Positions 16,375-25,105 of a DNA stretch of 35,520 bases are shown in pieces; the first letter of the stretch is position 1, and each line of letters starts with the position of its first letter. Source of the DNA: a virus; IMG/VR virus record IMGVR_UViG_3300027852_000116, positions 1 through 35,520 of that record, one strand, 5' to 3'. The position numbers were made by a program, and so were the translations under genes. Under the pieces are notes generated by a model. That model was given only the letters and a program-made list of their open reading frames with translations. It was not told where the DNA came from and ran no database searches.

Positions 16375-17039
16375 CCATTGCAGCATTAATTGATAAACAG
16401 GATAACGTCGAAGTTATCCGCGACCAAATCGCCGCGATACTTGCGATAGAAGTAGCAAGCCAGATGGTTTTAGCTACCGCCGCGTCGAAAAATCCTGACG
16501 ATTGGGAACTTCAAGTTTTCTCAGAACGGTCAAATCCATGGGAACGCTTTTTAAACGACCAAACCGATGAGAGTCCTATTGTTAACGTTTGGTGGGATAA
16601 CTCAAACTTTGATTTGAAGTCCAGTAATATTATCGAGCGTCAAAAATCAGAGGCCGTCTATAACATCGATTGTTACGGATATGGCAAAAGCGCAGACGAC
16701 CCCAACGGAGGGCATATCCCCGGAGATCGTGAAGCTGGCTTTGAAGCCCATAGAGCGGTCAGGTTAGTACGAAATATTTTAATGGCGGCGGAGTACACTT
16801 ATTTAGGTCTTCGCGGCACCGTATGGCGGAGGTGGGTCCAGGCGATAACGATCTTTCAGCCGCAACAAGACTCAAACCAAATGCAACAGATAGTTGGTGC
16901 TCGACTCGCTTTTCGAGTAGAATTCAACGAGTTCTCCCCGCAAATACCGTTGGAGACTTTGGAATTACTTTCCGTTGATGTGAACAGAACGGAAGACGGC
17001 CAATTAATAGTCGAGGCCGATTACGACTACACAACCTAG
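16371..17039 (+). CDS. Tail terminator / neck protein upstream of the sheath, putative
   Basis: 222 residues. Residues about 45-80 read DWELQVFSERSNPWERF, then SPIVNVWWDN; the centre has QKSEAVYNIDCYGYGKSADD; and the helix HRAVRLVRNILMAAEYTYLG follows. This mix of an alpha-beta core with conserved Trp residues, located immediately before the sheath gene, matches the position of Mu-type tail terminator proteins, which cap the tube and sheath and join the head. ATG 16371 overlaps the preceding stop as ATGA and is preferred over an upstream GTG- or ATG-type start at 16347. The last residues are acidic. Confidence comes mainly from gene order. Confidence 0.6.
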   Translation: MTIAALIDKQDNVEVIRDQIAAILAIEVASQMVLATAASKNPDDWELQVFSERSNPWERFLNDQTDESPIVNVWWDNSNFDLKSSNIIERQKSEAVYNIDCYGYGKSADDPNGGHIPGDREAGFEAHRAVRLVRNILMAAEYTYLGLRGTVWRRWVQAITIFQPQQDSNQMQQIVGARLAFRVEFNEFSPQIPLETLELLSVDVNRTEDGQLIVEADYDYTT

Positions 17040-17050
17040 GAGAACTTAAC

Positions 17051-18547
17051 ATGTCTATAAGTACAGCAGTTGACGCGTCCGCCGTAGCCCGTGTGGTCGG
17101 CATTGCGACGAAATTTAAAGATTTACGCGGCGGGAGTATTCTACTTTTGCCCCAACGTATCGCGCTAGTTGGCCAAGGCTCAACCGCCTCAACTTACGCT
17201 ACAACTAAACAGCAGGTAACGAGCGCACTTGAAGTCGCGCAAACTTACGGCTTTGGTTCTCCGCTTCATTTAGCGGCTTTACAATTAATGCCAACAAACG
17301 GTGACGGCATCGGGACGATCCCTTTGACAGTTTATCCGCTTGTTGATGATGCTTCAGGTGCTCCGTCGGTAGGTGACATCACCATCGCAGGCGCTCAAAC
17401 CGAGGCGGCAAGTTATATAGTTCGGATCAATAATATTGATTCTGAAACCTTCGTTATTGATGCGGCGGAGTCCGTAACAGATGCGGCAGTAAAAGCGGCG
17501 GCGGCGATTAATGCTTCGCTTAACATGCCCGTCACAGCTACATCGGCGATAGGCGTTGTCGAGGTTACTTCCAAATGGGAAGGAACCGGCGCAAATGATT
17601 TAGTTATCGAGGTTATCGGGTCCACTACAGCAGGATCTACTTTCGCATTCACTCAACCGGTTGGCGGATTAGTTAATCCTGATGTTGACGACGCTTTAAC
17701 GCAAGTCGGTGATGTCTGGGAAACAATGTTTTTAAACTGCATGGATATCGCAGACACGGCCACACTCGGCAAATTTGCAACATTTGGCGAAGGTCGTTGG
17801 GGCGCGTTAACTCGTAAGCCTATGATCGCTTTCACGGGCAATACCGCGACAACCGTTTCGGCGGCAACAGCAATCCCTGATGCAAGAAAAACAGATCGAA
17901 CCAACGCGCAATTAGTCGCTCCAGGTTCAAACGATTTGCCGTTCGTAACGGCGGCGCGCCAATTGGCTCGCATTGTCGTTGTGGCAAACAATAATCCGCC
18001 TCGCGACTATGGCAGCCAACCGGCTACGGGTTTAACGCCCGGCACCGACGGCGAGCAATGGACATACGTTGACCGAGACGTCGCAGTTAAGGGCGGAAGC
18101 TCAACAATCGAAGTCAAAGACGGCGTGGTTAATGTCGCGGATACGATTACTTTCTACCATCCCGATGGCGACCCTATCCCAGCGTATCGCTTTGTTGTCG
18201 ATATCGTTAAGCTGCAGAACATTATTTTCAATTTGGACTTGATTTTTGCAACGGCTGAATGGGACGGCGCTCCATTGATCCCAGACGACCAGCCAACAAC
18301 CAACCGAGACGCTAAGAAGCCGAAAGCGGCAGTCGCCGCAGTTTCGTCAATGTTGGATAGTTTAGGCTTGAATGCGATCATAAGTGACCCTGAAACCGCT
18401 AAGGCAAACACCTTTGCAGAGATAGACTCGGGCAACCCTAAGCGTTTAAACGTAGCCACAACGGTACAGCTAAGCGGAAACACTAACATCATCTCAGTTG
18501 ATTTGAATTTTGGTTTTTTCTTTGGCCAATCTCAAGTCGTAGCATAA
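17051..18547 (+). CDS. Contractile tail sheath protein (Mu gpL-like)
   Basis: 498 residues, close to Mu gpL (about 495). Forms the outer helical sleeve whose contraction drives the tube through the host envelope. Sheath features are the N-terminal LLLPQRIALVGQGSTAS with GFGSPLHLAALQL, repeated Ala-rich helices and Val/Ile-rich strands in the middle domains (for example IRNDLVIEV-type strands around residues 170-200), and the C-terminal core beginning near DGVVNVADTITFYHPDGD with RFVVDIVKLQNIIFNLDLIF, ending with a strand LSGNTNIISVDLNFGFFFG that donates to neighbouring subunits. CTAGGAGAA precedes ATG 17051. The tube gene follows after 15 bases. Confidence 0.93.
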   Translation: MSISTAVDASAVARVVGIATKFKDLRGGSILLLPQRIALVGQGSTASTYATTKQQVTSALEVAQTYGFGSPLHLAALQLMPTNGDGIGTIPLTVYPLVDDASGAPSVGDITIAGAQTEAASYIVRINNIDSETFVIDAAESVTDAAVKAAAAINASLNMPVTATSAIGVVEVTSKWEGTGANDLVIEVIGSTTAGSTFAFTQPVGGLVNPDVDDALTQVGDVWETMFLNCMDIADTATLGKFATFGEGRWGALTRKPMIAFTGNTATTVSAATAIPDARKTDRTNAQLVAPGSNDLPFVTAARQLARIVVVANNNPPRDYGSQPATGLTPGTDGEQWTYVDRDVAVKGGSSTIEVKDGVVNVADTITFYHPDGDPIPAYRFVVDIVKLQNIIFNLDLIFATAEWDGAPLIPDDQPTTNRDAKKPKAAVAAVSSMLDSLGLNAIISDPETAKANTFAEIDSGNPKRLNVATTVQLSGNTNIISVDLNFGFFFGQSQVVA

Positions 18548-18562
18548 TTTAAGGAGAATACC

Positions 18563-18946
18563 ATGGCAGCAGTAGGCGGCAGTATTGAATCAGTTACCCT
18601 CGACGGTCGCAACTTTCCTGTTGCCGCTGATGCCGAGGCTCAACGAAAACTAGGCGGGTTCGAGAATGAAGTCCAGTCCAATGGTGACGGCACCGCGCGT
18701 TTGATAAAGACTCGCGTACCGCTAAGCATCGACGGGTTAACGGTTGAAATTGACGATGATCGCGCCGACCAAGAGTTCCTTCAAGAACTTTCAAATCGAA
18801 ACGACTTCTTTCCGGGAGCGATCACATACGCATCCGGTGCGACGTATCAAGCGACCTTGCAGATTGTTGGCGAAACTCAAGCGAGTAGCCAGAATGCAAC
18901 TGCAGCGGTTTCTCTGATGGGTCCGGGCGTTTTAACCAAACAGTAA
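18563..18946 (+). CDS. Tail tube protein (Mu gpM-like)
   Basis: 127 residues (Mu gpM is about 118); stacked hexamers form the inner conduit. Tube-family features are the opening GGSIESVTLDGRNFPVAADA, GGFENEVQSNGDGTARLIKT, and the C-terminal YQATLQIVGETQASSQN followed by AVSLMGPGVLTKQ. It follows sheath directly, with TAAGGAGAA as a strong ribosome site. A structured 93-base gap then separates it from the chaperone genes. Confidence 0.92.
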   Translation: MAAVGGSIESVTLDGRNFPVAADAEAQRKLGGFENEVQSNGDGTARLIKTRVPLSIDGLTVEIDDDRADQEFLQELSNRNDFFPGAITYASGATYQATLQIVGETQASSQNATAAVSLMGPGVLTKQ

Positions 18947-18953
18947 GCAAAAA

Positions 18954-19031
18954 CTATAGGGCACACTACGCTGCGCGGGAGCCCTAACCCTATCTCGTTC
19001 GCGAGGGCGTGGCACCATATTTAAAATAGGG
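18954..19031 (+). promoter_or_regulatory. Structured leader between tail tube and chaperone genes
   Basis: The 93-base gap 18947-19039 is unusually long for this operon and is full of complementary segments. ATAGGG occurs at 18956-18961 and again at 19026-19031, where it contains the ribosome site of the next gene. CCCTAT at 18988-18993 can pair with either copy. CTCG-TTCG-CGAG at 18994-19005 is a perfect UUCG-type hairpin. GCCCT at 18981-18985 can pair with AGGGC upstream (18958-18962) or AGGGC at 19004-19008. Mutually exclusive pairings of this kind could expose or hide the ribosome site. No terminal T run is present, so it is not a simple terminator. The regulatory role is inference. Confidence 0.45.
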
Positions 19032-19039
19032 CAAAAATC

Positions 19040-19453
19040 ATGACCGATGTAATTGATAAAGAAACAGCGGAGCAAGAGTTTGATCGCTTCGTTGAAGAAA
19101 TGGATTTAGATTTAGACACCGCAGATATGGACGCGGAAGATTTAACCGCATTCAATAAGCAAAAAAGCAAAATAGTTCGAGCTATCCAAAAAGGCAGCTT
19201 AATAGTTAACGACAAAGGTGAGGCGGTGTATACGCCAAGCCATAAACGTTCTAAGCATACCGACGCCATTACGTTCCACGAACGAACCGGCGCGTCATTG
19301 ATGGCGATGGACGGCAAGAAAAAGAATCATGACGTTTCAAAAACCTACGCGGTTATGGCGCAGATGTGTCGAGTACATCAAAGCGTTTTTGCTGGCCTAG
19401 TCGGCACCGATGTTAAAGTTTGCGAGGCGCTTTTTGCGCTACTCATGGACTAG
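19040..19453 (+). CDS. Tail assembly chaperone, frame 1 (Mu gp41-like position)
   Basis: 137 residues between tube and tape measure. Tail assembly chaperones coat the tape measure during tube polymerisation and are absent from the virion. The N-terminal 45 residues are very acidic; the rest contains KRSKHTDAITFHERTGASLM and AVMAQMCRVHQSVFAGLV, followed by the helical end VCEALFALLMD, a layout typical of these chaperones. AGGG precedes ATG 19040 with 8 bases spacing, inside a structured leader. The last 34 bases overlap the second frame; see the slippery site at 19430-19436. Confidence 0.8.
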   Translation: MTDVIDKETAEQEFDRFVEEMDLDLDTADMDAEDLTAFNKQKSKIVRAIQKGSLIVNDKGEAVYTPSHKRSKHTDAITFHERTGASLMAMDGKKKNHDVSKTYAVMAQMCRVHQSVFAGLVGTDVKVCEALFALLMD

Positions 19454-19665
19454 TCAAGACCTCGTTAGTTCGGCAGGGTGCTGAATTTAGGCACCCAAAA
19501 CGGGGTCATACATTTGAACCTGTTTATGGCGAAATGTTATTGCAGGTTTGCCGAGATTATCCGGGACTGCCTGATCCGCGAACACTCAAGGCACGGGAGA
19601 TACGTTTTTTCTTTGAAGGTTTGCGCGCGGAGCTGACCGAGCACACTAAGCCGAGGGCGAAGTAA
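19420..19665 (+). CDS. Tail assembly chaperone, frame 2, probably made as a -1 frameshift extension
   Basis: An open frame in -1 relative to the first chaperone, spanning the overlap to 19665. As an independent gene it would need a TTG start at 19420 with no visible ribosome site, so a fusion is more likely. The distinctive part is after the overlap: FRHPKRGHTFEPVYGEMLLQ, then REIRFFFEGLRAELTEHTK. The IRFF-type helix near the end is typical of the C-terminal extension of phage tail chaperones. Slippage at TTT 19433-19435 would give a fusion of about 208 residues. The stop TAA at 19663-19665 shares its last base with the tape measure ATG. Confidence 0.75.
   Translation: MRGAFCATHGLVKTSLVRQGAEFRHPKRGHTFEPVYGEMLLQVCRDYPGLPDPRTLKAREIRFFFEGLRAELTEHTKPRAK
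19430..19436 (+). promoter_or_regulatory. Candidate -1 ribosomal frameshift site (C TTT TTG)
   Basis: In the overlap of the two chaperone frames, the zero-frame codons are CTT TTT GCG. The TTT at 19433-19435 can re-pair perfectly with TTT at 19432-19434 after a one-base backward slip, entering the second frame. The slip must occur after the TAA at 19414-19416 of the -1 frame and before the TAG ending frame 1 at 19451-19453, and this run of five T is the only homopolymer in that interval. It is not a classical two-codon heptamer because CTT does not re-pair, so efficiency is uncertain. Confidence 0.5.
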
Positions 19666-21590
19666 TGGCAGGTCGTTTCAGCGTTGAAGCCGTTTTTAAA
19701 GCAATAGATCGTGTAACGGCTCCCGTCTCTCGGATGCAAAACCGCGTCGGGAAATTCACCCGCAGCATGAATCGCGGATTCAATAAACTCAATCGTACCG
19801 TCAACAAATTTGGCAGAGGTTTAAAACGTGGTGCTCAAGTGGCCGCGCTTTCTCTCGTATTTATCGGCGGAGCCATGGCGGACGTAATCCGTACTGGTGC
19901 TCAATTTGAACAAACGTTAGTCAATGCCGCCGTCAAATTCCCCGGTGAGATCCGAAAAGGCACGAAGGCGTTTAAAGCCCTTGAAGATGCCGCACGTCAG
20001 ACAGGCAAAACCACAGAATTCACCGCCACCCAATCGGCGGAGGCTCTTAACTTTTTGGCCATGGCAGGCTTTAGTGCCGAAGCGGCGATCAAGGCGCTTC
20101 CGGGTGTAGTTGATTTAGCAACCGTCGCACAGATAGACCTCGGCGCGGCTTCCGACATTGCGACGGACTCTCTCGGCGCGTTTAATTTACTCACCAAAGA
20201 CGCCGCCCAGAACCAGAAAAATTTAACCCGTATTACTGATGTTTTCGCCAAAGCAACAACAAGCGCGAACCTGTCCGTTGAGGAAATGTTCGAGGCTATC
20301 AAACAAGGCGGACCGGTCGGTGTCGCCGCTGGCCAGAGTCTTGAAACTATCGCCACGTTTGCCGCTAAAATGGCCGACGCGGGTATTAAAGGCACTCGGG
20401 CGGGCACTGGCCTTAAAAACGTATTCTTATCGCTTAACGCACCAGGCAGCGCCGCCGCTAAGGTAATGAAACGCCTGGGTATTGAAACCGCCGATGCAGA
20501 CGGAAATATCCGAGACGCCATTGACGTGTTCCAAGATTTCAGCCGGGCAACTAAAAAACTACCAGAGCAAACACGCCTGCAGGTATTCAACGAGATATTC
20601 GGAAAGATACCAATCGCGGCGGCCATCAATTTAACCAATGCAGCGGATAGCATGAAAGACTTCCGAAAAGAATTGGAAGCCTCGGCTGGCGCTACTAAAA
20701 AAATGGCGGACATCATGCGAGATACTTTGCAGGGTCGATTGAACGCGCTGTCTTCTGCTATTGAAGGCGTAAAGCTAACAATGTTCAGCATGACCGAAGG
20801 GCCGCTAAACGATGCAATTGAAAGAATGACGGACTGGATACGCGTCAACGAGGAGGCTATAGCTTCCGATATTGGTCAGTTCCTCGCTGACATAATCAAC
20901 AACTTTGAAAACATCGTGATTTGGACAAAACGTATAGCTACGGGATTAGCGGTCTTTGTGACTTTCTCCATTATCCTTAAAACGCTTATCGGCATCCTGA
21001 CACTAGTTAATCTTGTCATGGCCGCCAATCCTGTCGTCTTAATTATCTTAGCTGTGATCGCCCTTATAGCCGCCATAGCCGCATTGATATTCTGGTGGGA
21101 GAATTTGGTGGCAGGTTTTATGGAAGGCGGCAAGGCCATGGACATTATAGTGGCGGGGATCGGGATACTACTAGGGCCGGTCGGTCTGTTAATCGCGGCA
21201 GCGGCGTTAATTATCAAACACTGGGAGCCAATCAAAGAATTCTTTAGCGGACTATGGGACGGCATTGTGGCCGGTTTTGAGAGCGCCCTCGGATTCATAA
21301 CGGGAATCGTCGATAAGGTCATTGCCAAAGCGACTGCAATAATCAATACCGTTAAGGCTATCGGTTCAGGCGTAGCATCGTTCTTCGGATTCGATGATGA
21401 TGAAGCGGCGGACAGTGCCAGGGCGAAAGCCGCTGTGGTTAGCCCTCAAGATCGAACAGCCAGACAGATTGACGAACAACGTTCAACAAGTACCGCCGAG
21501 GTGACTTTACGCGACGAGACAGGACGCGCCGAAGTGACAGGCGGCCAACTTGGCGCAGGAATAACTTTACAACCTTCAGGGGCGTTCTAA
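19665..21590 (+). CDS. Tape measure protein (Mu gp42-like)
   Basis: 641 residues. Sets tail length and is ejected ahead of the DNA. The N-terminal part is helical and basic (MQNRVGKFTRSMNRGFNKLN). The phage-minor-tail-type domain at about 70-370 includes GKTTEFTATQSAEALNFLAM, DVFAKATTSANLSVEEMFEA and GTGLKNVFLSLNAPG. Two very hydrophobic segments follow at about 420-480 (LAVFVTFSIILKTLIGIL, then NPVVLIILAVIALIAAIAAL) and about 490-525. The C terminus is polar. At about 0.15 nm per residue, a tail near 95 nm is expected, an estimate only. The ATG overlaps the preceding stop by one base (TAATG), and the stop overlaps the next ATG in the same way. Confidence 0.94.
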   Translation: MAGRFSVEAVFKAIDRVTAPVSRMQNRVGKFTRSMNRGFNKLNRTVNKFGRGLKRGAQVAALSLVFIGGAMADVIRTGAQFEQTLVNAAVKFPGEIRKGTKAFKALEDAARQTGKTTEFTATQSAEALNFLAMAGFSAEAAIKALPGVVDLATVAQIDLGAASDIATDSLGAFNLLTKDAAQNQKNLTRITDVFAKATTSANLSVEEMFEAIKQGGPVGVAAGQSLETIATFAAKMADAGIKGTRAGTGLKNVFLSLNAPGSAAAKVMKRLGIETADADGNIRDAIDVFQDFSRATKKLPEQTRLQVFNEIFGKIPIAAAINLTNAADSMKDFRKELEASAGATKKMADIMRDTLQGRLNALSSAIEGVKLTMFSMTEGPLNDAIERMTDWIRVNEEAIASDIGQFLADIINNFENIVIWTKRIATGLAVFVTFSIILKTLIGILTLVNLVMAANPVVLIILAVIALIAAIAALIFWWENLVAGFMEGGKAMDIIVAGIGILLGPVGLLIAAAALIIKHWEPIKEFFSGLWDGIVAGFESALGFITGIVDKVIAKATAIINTVKAIGSGVASFFGFDDDEAADSARAKAAVVSPQDRTARQIDEQRSTSTAEVTLRDETGRAEVTGGQLGAGITLQPSGAF

Positions 21591-22834
21591 TGGCGTGGAA
21601 TGATAGATTAAGAGAAGCGGCATACACTCCGCCTTCAGGTATTCGTTTAACGTTCGCCTATGAAAATGTATCGAAAACAGTCGAAAAGAAAACGACGGCT
21701 TTTGAGTTTCCCGACGCTAACGGAACCTACGTGCAAGACCTTGGCCACTCAGGACGACGTTACCCTTTACGGGTGTTTTTCTGGGGGAACGACCACGACT
21801 TAGAGGCGCAAGCATTCGAGGACGCTTTGCTTGAAACTGGCACCGGTAAACTCGATCACCCATTTTATGGCTCGGTTGATGTTGTGCCGTTCGGAGAGAT
21901 TAAAACGCGGGACGATTTAAAGACTGGCGCAAATCAAACCGTAATGGAGGTGACTTTCTGGAATACTATTGGCTTAGTTTACCCGACCAACCAACAAGAC
22001 CCTGCGTCTTCTGTTCTTGCGGCGGTAAGTGAGTACAACGATGCGGCGGCCAGTGAATTCGAGGTAATCACTAGCTTAGACTCTGCTGTTGAACAGGCCA
22101 CTTTTAAAAATTCGTATCAATCTTTGCTCGATTCGGCTTCGTCCGGTTTGCAGGCAATAGCAGATGTTCAAGACGACGTTCGGACTCAGTTTGGCGCCAT
22201 CGTTGATTCGATTAACCAAGGGATCGACATTCTGGTATCTGAACCGCTTACGTTGGCTTTTCAAACCGTCCAGATGATTCAAGCACCGGCCAGAGCGTTG
22301 GCCAATATCGAGGCACGTTTAACCGCGTATTCTGACCTTGCAAATAGTTTGATCACCGGAGACGGCGCGGTTGTTTCGCCGGGTAATGATGCTAGAAACT
22401 CAAACGATTTTCACACCAACGACCTGTACGCTTCGACGTATGTTACGGGTTCAGTCGTGTCGGTCGTTAATAACCAATTCACCACCAAGACCGAAGCACT
22501 GCAAGCCGCCGAGGCCGTACTCCAACAACTTAGCGATGTTACCGATTGGCGGGATGATAATTTTCAATCTTTAAGTGAAGTCGATACCGGCGGAGCGTAC
22601 CAGCAATTACAAGAAGCGGTCGCGTTGACGGCAGGTTTTTTGGTTCAAATTTCTTTCAACTTAAAACAAGAACGACGGGTGGTTTTAGTCCGTAATCGAA
22701 CCATCGTAGATTTAGCCGCCGAGCTTTATGGCAGCGTCGATGACCAGTTAAACTTCTTGATTAGCTCAAATAATTTAACAGGCTCTGAAATTTTAGAACT
22801 TCCGAAGGGGCGTGAAATTGTCTACTACGTATAA
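21590..22834 (+). CDS. DNA circularisation / baseplate protein (Mu gpN-like)
   Basis: 414 residues. The N-terminal about 95 residues match the DNA_circ_N-type domain of Mu gpN: MAWNDRLREAAYTPPSGIRL, then EKKTTAFEFPDANGTYVQDL, GRRYPLRVFFWGNDHDLEA and DHPFYGSVDVVPFGE. Mu gpN is a baseplate component historically linked to circularising injected DNA. The middle (about 140-370) is helical with no catalytic motif. The C-terminal end contains RTIVDLAAELYGSVDD followed by a LysM-like turn, resembling domains that contact the baseplate hub. One-base coupling to the tape measure upstream; the next gene starts inside its end. Confidence 0.9.
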   Translation: MAWNDRLREAAYTPPSGIRLTFAYENVSKTVEKKTTAFEFPDANGTYVQDLGHSGRRYPLRVFFWGNDHDLEAQAFEDALLETGTGKLDHPFYGSVDVVPFGEIKTRDDLKTGANQTVMEVTFWNTIGLVYPTNQQDPASSVLAAVSEYNDAAASEFEVITSLDSAVEQATFKNSYQSLLDSASSGLQAIADVQDDVRTQFGAIVDSINQGIDILVSEPLTLAFQTVQMIQAPARALANIEARLTAYSDLANSLITGDGAVVSPGNDARNSNDFHTNDLYASTYVTGSVVSVVNNQFTTKTEALQAAEAVLQQLSDVTDWRDDNFQSLSEVDTGGAYQQLQEAVALTAGFLVQISFNLKQERRVVLVRNRTIVDLAAELYGSVDDQLNFLISSNNLTGSEILELPKGREIVYYV

Positions 22835-24053
22835 CACTTCTGCCGGAGATACCTTCGAGGCGGTCGCGCGTAAAGTTTACGGCACTGAGGTAGAAGCGTC
22901 CCGACTTCGGGAAGCCAACCCCGGCACCAGCGAGCCGTTTTCCGCAGGTATTGTTTTAGTTGTGCCTGCTTTACCCGGTACCCCGATTGACCAACCCCAG
23001 CAAGCTCAGGCGGGCTCAGAGAACGAAACTGCGGTACTAATTGAAGGTGAGCGTTTTCGTTTTTGGCAAAGCATTCGGATTACCCGAGCAATTGACGCTA
23101 TGGACACTATGGAATTGCTCGCACCTTTTGATTCAGAGGTTGCTAGTTTTCGTGAAACCTTCCGGCCTTTCTCGTATAAATCCGCCAATGTTACGGTGGG
23201 CGGCATTCCGCTATTCACCGGCACCATGGTCGGCGTTGTTCCGGTCCTGGACCCTGCACGAAAAGTCGTATCAGTAAGCGCGTATTCTTTACCCGGAGTG
23301 CTTAACGATTGTACGGCTCCGGCCAGTGCGTTCCCGTTAGAATTTAACGATCAAAATTTACGTGATATCGCCAACAAGGTGGCGGGGCTCTTTGGCCTTA
23401 AAGTGGTATTTGATGGCGAACCGGGCGCAGTATTTGACAGAGTAGCCTTAACGCCCGGAAAGAAAGTTTTATCATTTTTAGCGGACTTGGCGAAGCAGCG
23501 AAACTTGATAGTCTCGAGTACTCCACTCGGCGAGCTGTTGTTTTTAAAGTCAACCGATGCGAGACAACCGGTCGCACAATTACGGCAAGGCGAATCGCCG
23601 CTGCTATCTGTTACGCCGTTTTTCAGTCCGCAAGAGTATTACAGCCACATCACCGGACTTGAGCCGGTTTTAGTTGGTCTGGCCGGTTCGCAGTTTACCG
23701 TTAAGAATCCGAGGCTAGTCGGCGTAGTAAGGCCGATCACTTTTGAGGCTTCCGACGCGGTAGCCGCTGACGTTAAAGGTGCCGTCGAATCTAAAGCCGG
23801 TCGAATGTTTGGCAATGCGGCTTCGTATTCCATAACGTTGACAACGTGGCGCAATCCTTCAGGCAACCTTTGGGCCCCAAATTCTACGATAACTTTGATC
23901 GCCCGTGACGCCATGGTTTATTCCGAGTACGCGTTTATTGTTCGGAGCGTTGAGTTCATAAGAGAGCGAAGTGCGGAGACCGCCGTTTTAAATCTCGTCA
24001 TACCTGGCTCATTTAGTGGCCAAGTGCCGGAGGTTTTACCATGGGATGGGTAG
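22812..24053 (+). CDS. Baseplate hub protein (Mu gp44/gpP-like) with N-terminal LysM-like domain
   Basis: 413 residues; the hub links tail tube to spike. The N-terminal about 50 residues (TTYNTSAGDTFEAVARKVYG, then ANPG and VLVVPALP) look like a tail-protein-X or LysM-type domain, fused here to the gp44-like body. The body contains WQSIRITRAIDAMDTMEL, GTMVGVVPVLDPARKVVSVS, YSLPGVLNDCTAP and FLADLAKQRNLIVSSTPLGE, all typical of Mu-type hub proteins. Start is ambiguous: GTG 22812 sits one base after AAGGGG, whereas TTG 22818 has that same site at 7 bases, so the true start may be 22818. It overlaps the circularisation gene by 17-23 bases and the spike gene by 13 bases. Confidence 0.91.
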   Translation: MKLSTTYNTSAGDTFEAVARKVYGTEVEASRLREANPGTSEPFSAGIVLVVPALPGTPIDQPQQAQAGSENETAVLIEGERFRFWQSIRITRAIDAMDTMELLAPFDSEVASFRETFRPFSYKSANVTVGGIPLFTGTMVGVVPVLDPARKVVSVSAYSLPGVLNDCTAPASAFPLEFNDQNLRDIANKVAGLFGLKVVFDGEPGAVFDRVALTPGKKVLSFLADLAKQRNLIVSSTPLGELLFLKSTDARQPVAQLRQGESPLLSVTPFFSPQEYYSHITGLEPVLVGLAGSQFTVKNPRLVGVVRPITFEASDAVAADVKGAVESKAGRMFGNAASYSITLTTWRNPSGNLWAPNSTITLIARDAMVYSEYAFIVRSVEFIRERSAETAVLNLVIPGSFSGQVPEVLPWDG

Positions 24054-24658
24054 GCCGCGTATTGTCATTTTTTCGAGTTGAGCGAAACGGGGCTAAAATT
24101 TCCGATACTCAAATCGATACCGGCGGAGGCCCTAATGTAACGGCAGAACATTTCGCGCCCGCAGGCGATGATTCGTACCCGCTCGAAACTGATTATGCAA
24201 TAGGGCACGATGTTCAACAAACCGGACGGGTGGCGGTGACAGGTTACCTCGACCCAAAGAACACGCCCAAAGCCCAGAAAGGCGATAAACGAATATATGC
24301 TCGGGACGCTGACACCGGTGCGGTAGTGGTTGAAGTCTGGCTGAAGAACGACGGAACGGCGGTAATCTCGAACGATAACGGCTCGGTATTGCTTCGGCCT
24401 GATGGCGGCTCGATTGTGACCACACCGGGCGCTACATTTGACGCCAAGGCGGACGGGTCGATTAAAGGCGATAACGGCAGCGGTTCATTCGAGCTTGAGG
24501 CCGGTGGTGACTTTGTTGTTAATGGTGTTACCATAGACACGGGCGGAAATATAGTCACGGGCGGAACTTTGAACGCCGACGACGTGACGGCGGATAATCA
24601 AAACGTGACGCTCAGTACCCATAATCACGGCGGAAGCGCCCCAGTACCGGGAACATAA
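24041..24658 (+). CDS. Baseplate spike protein (Mu gp45-like)
   Basis: 205 residues (Mu gp45 is about 197). The trimeric spike pierces the outer membrane at the start of contraction. The N-terminal OB-fold part contains GPNVTAEHFAPAGDDSYPLE and the turn-rich KGDKRIYARDADTGAVVVEV. The C-terminal beta-helix part has regular short strands (GTAVISNDNGSVLLRPDGGS, FELEAGGDFVVNGVTID). The tip sequence THNHGGSAP has His194 and His196, the HxH iron-binding motif known for contractile-tail spike tips. The ATG lies inside the hub gene. Confidence 0.93.
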   Translation: MGWVGRVLSFFRVERNGAKISDTQIDTGGGPNVTAEHFAPAGDDSYPLETDYAIGHDVQQTGRVAVTGYLDPKNTPKAQKGDKRIYARDADTGAVVVEVWLKNDGTAVISNDNGSVLLRPDGGSIVTTPGATFDAKADGSIKGDNGSGSFELEAGGDFVVNGVTIDTGGNIVTGGTLNADDVTADNQNVTLSTHNHGGSAPVPGT

Positions 24659-24661
24659 AAC

Positions 24662-25105
24662 ATGGCACAGCAAGGCGATATAGTTTTAACTCAGACCGAC
24701 GACGACGGTGATATTTGCGTCGTGGACGGGTTGGTTGCTATGTCCGGCGGTTTATCGACTTCGGTTTATCTTTCGCTGTTTGGCGGTAATGAAGACGATG
24801 GTGGGGAGCAAGACTCGGTTTTAAATTGGTGGGGGAATATTGACGAAAACGAATTAGAAAGACAGTACCGAAGCGAGACGCAATATTTGCTGCAGGGCAT
24901 TCCGGCCACGTCAGGAAATTTGCGAAGAATTGAAGACGCCGCTGTCCGTGATCTCGATTGGTTATTGAGCAGCAACGTAGCGTCGAAAGTATCGGTTGCG
25001 GCTTCAATACCTGGGCTAAACCGAATAAAACTGATAATAGACCTCGAGGCGAATGGCGAAGAGTCGCGCTTTGAGTTCGTAGAAAATTGGAAGGTCGCAC
25101 CATGA
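24662..25105 (+). CDS. Baseplate wedge protein (Mu gp46 / gp25-like)
   Basis: 147 residues, following the spike as in Mu. Wedge proteins of the gp25/GpW type seed sheath polymerisation at the baseplate. Family-like features are DGDICVVDGLVAMSGGLSTS near the N terminus, YLSLFGGNEDDGG, LNWWGN, and the C-terminal LDWLLSSNVASKVSV. It overlaps the next gene as ATGA at 25102-25105. Confidence 0.9.
   Translation: MAQQGDIVLTQTDDDGDICVVDGLVAMSGGLSTSVYLSLFGGNEDDGGEQDSVLNWWGNIDENELERQYRSETQYLLQGIPATSGNLRRIEDAAVRDLDWLLSSNVASKVSVAASIPGLNRIKLIIDLEANGEESRFEFVENWKVAP

Noticed and set aside
19997-20848. Long minus-strand frame inside the tape measure gene
   Set aside because: It is the antisense of a clear tape measure protein and has a composition typical of a shadow frame.
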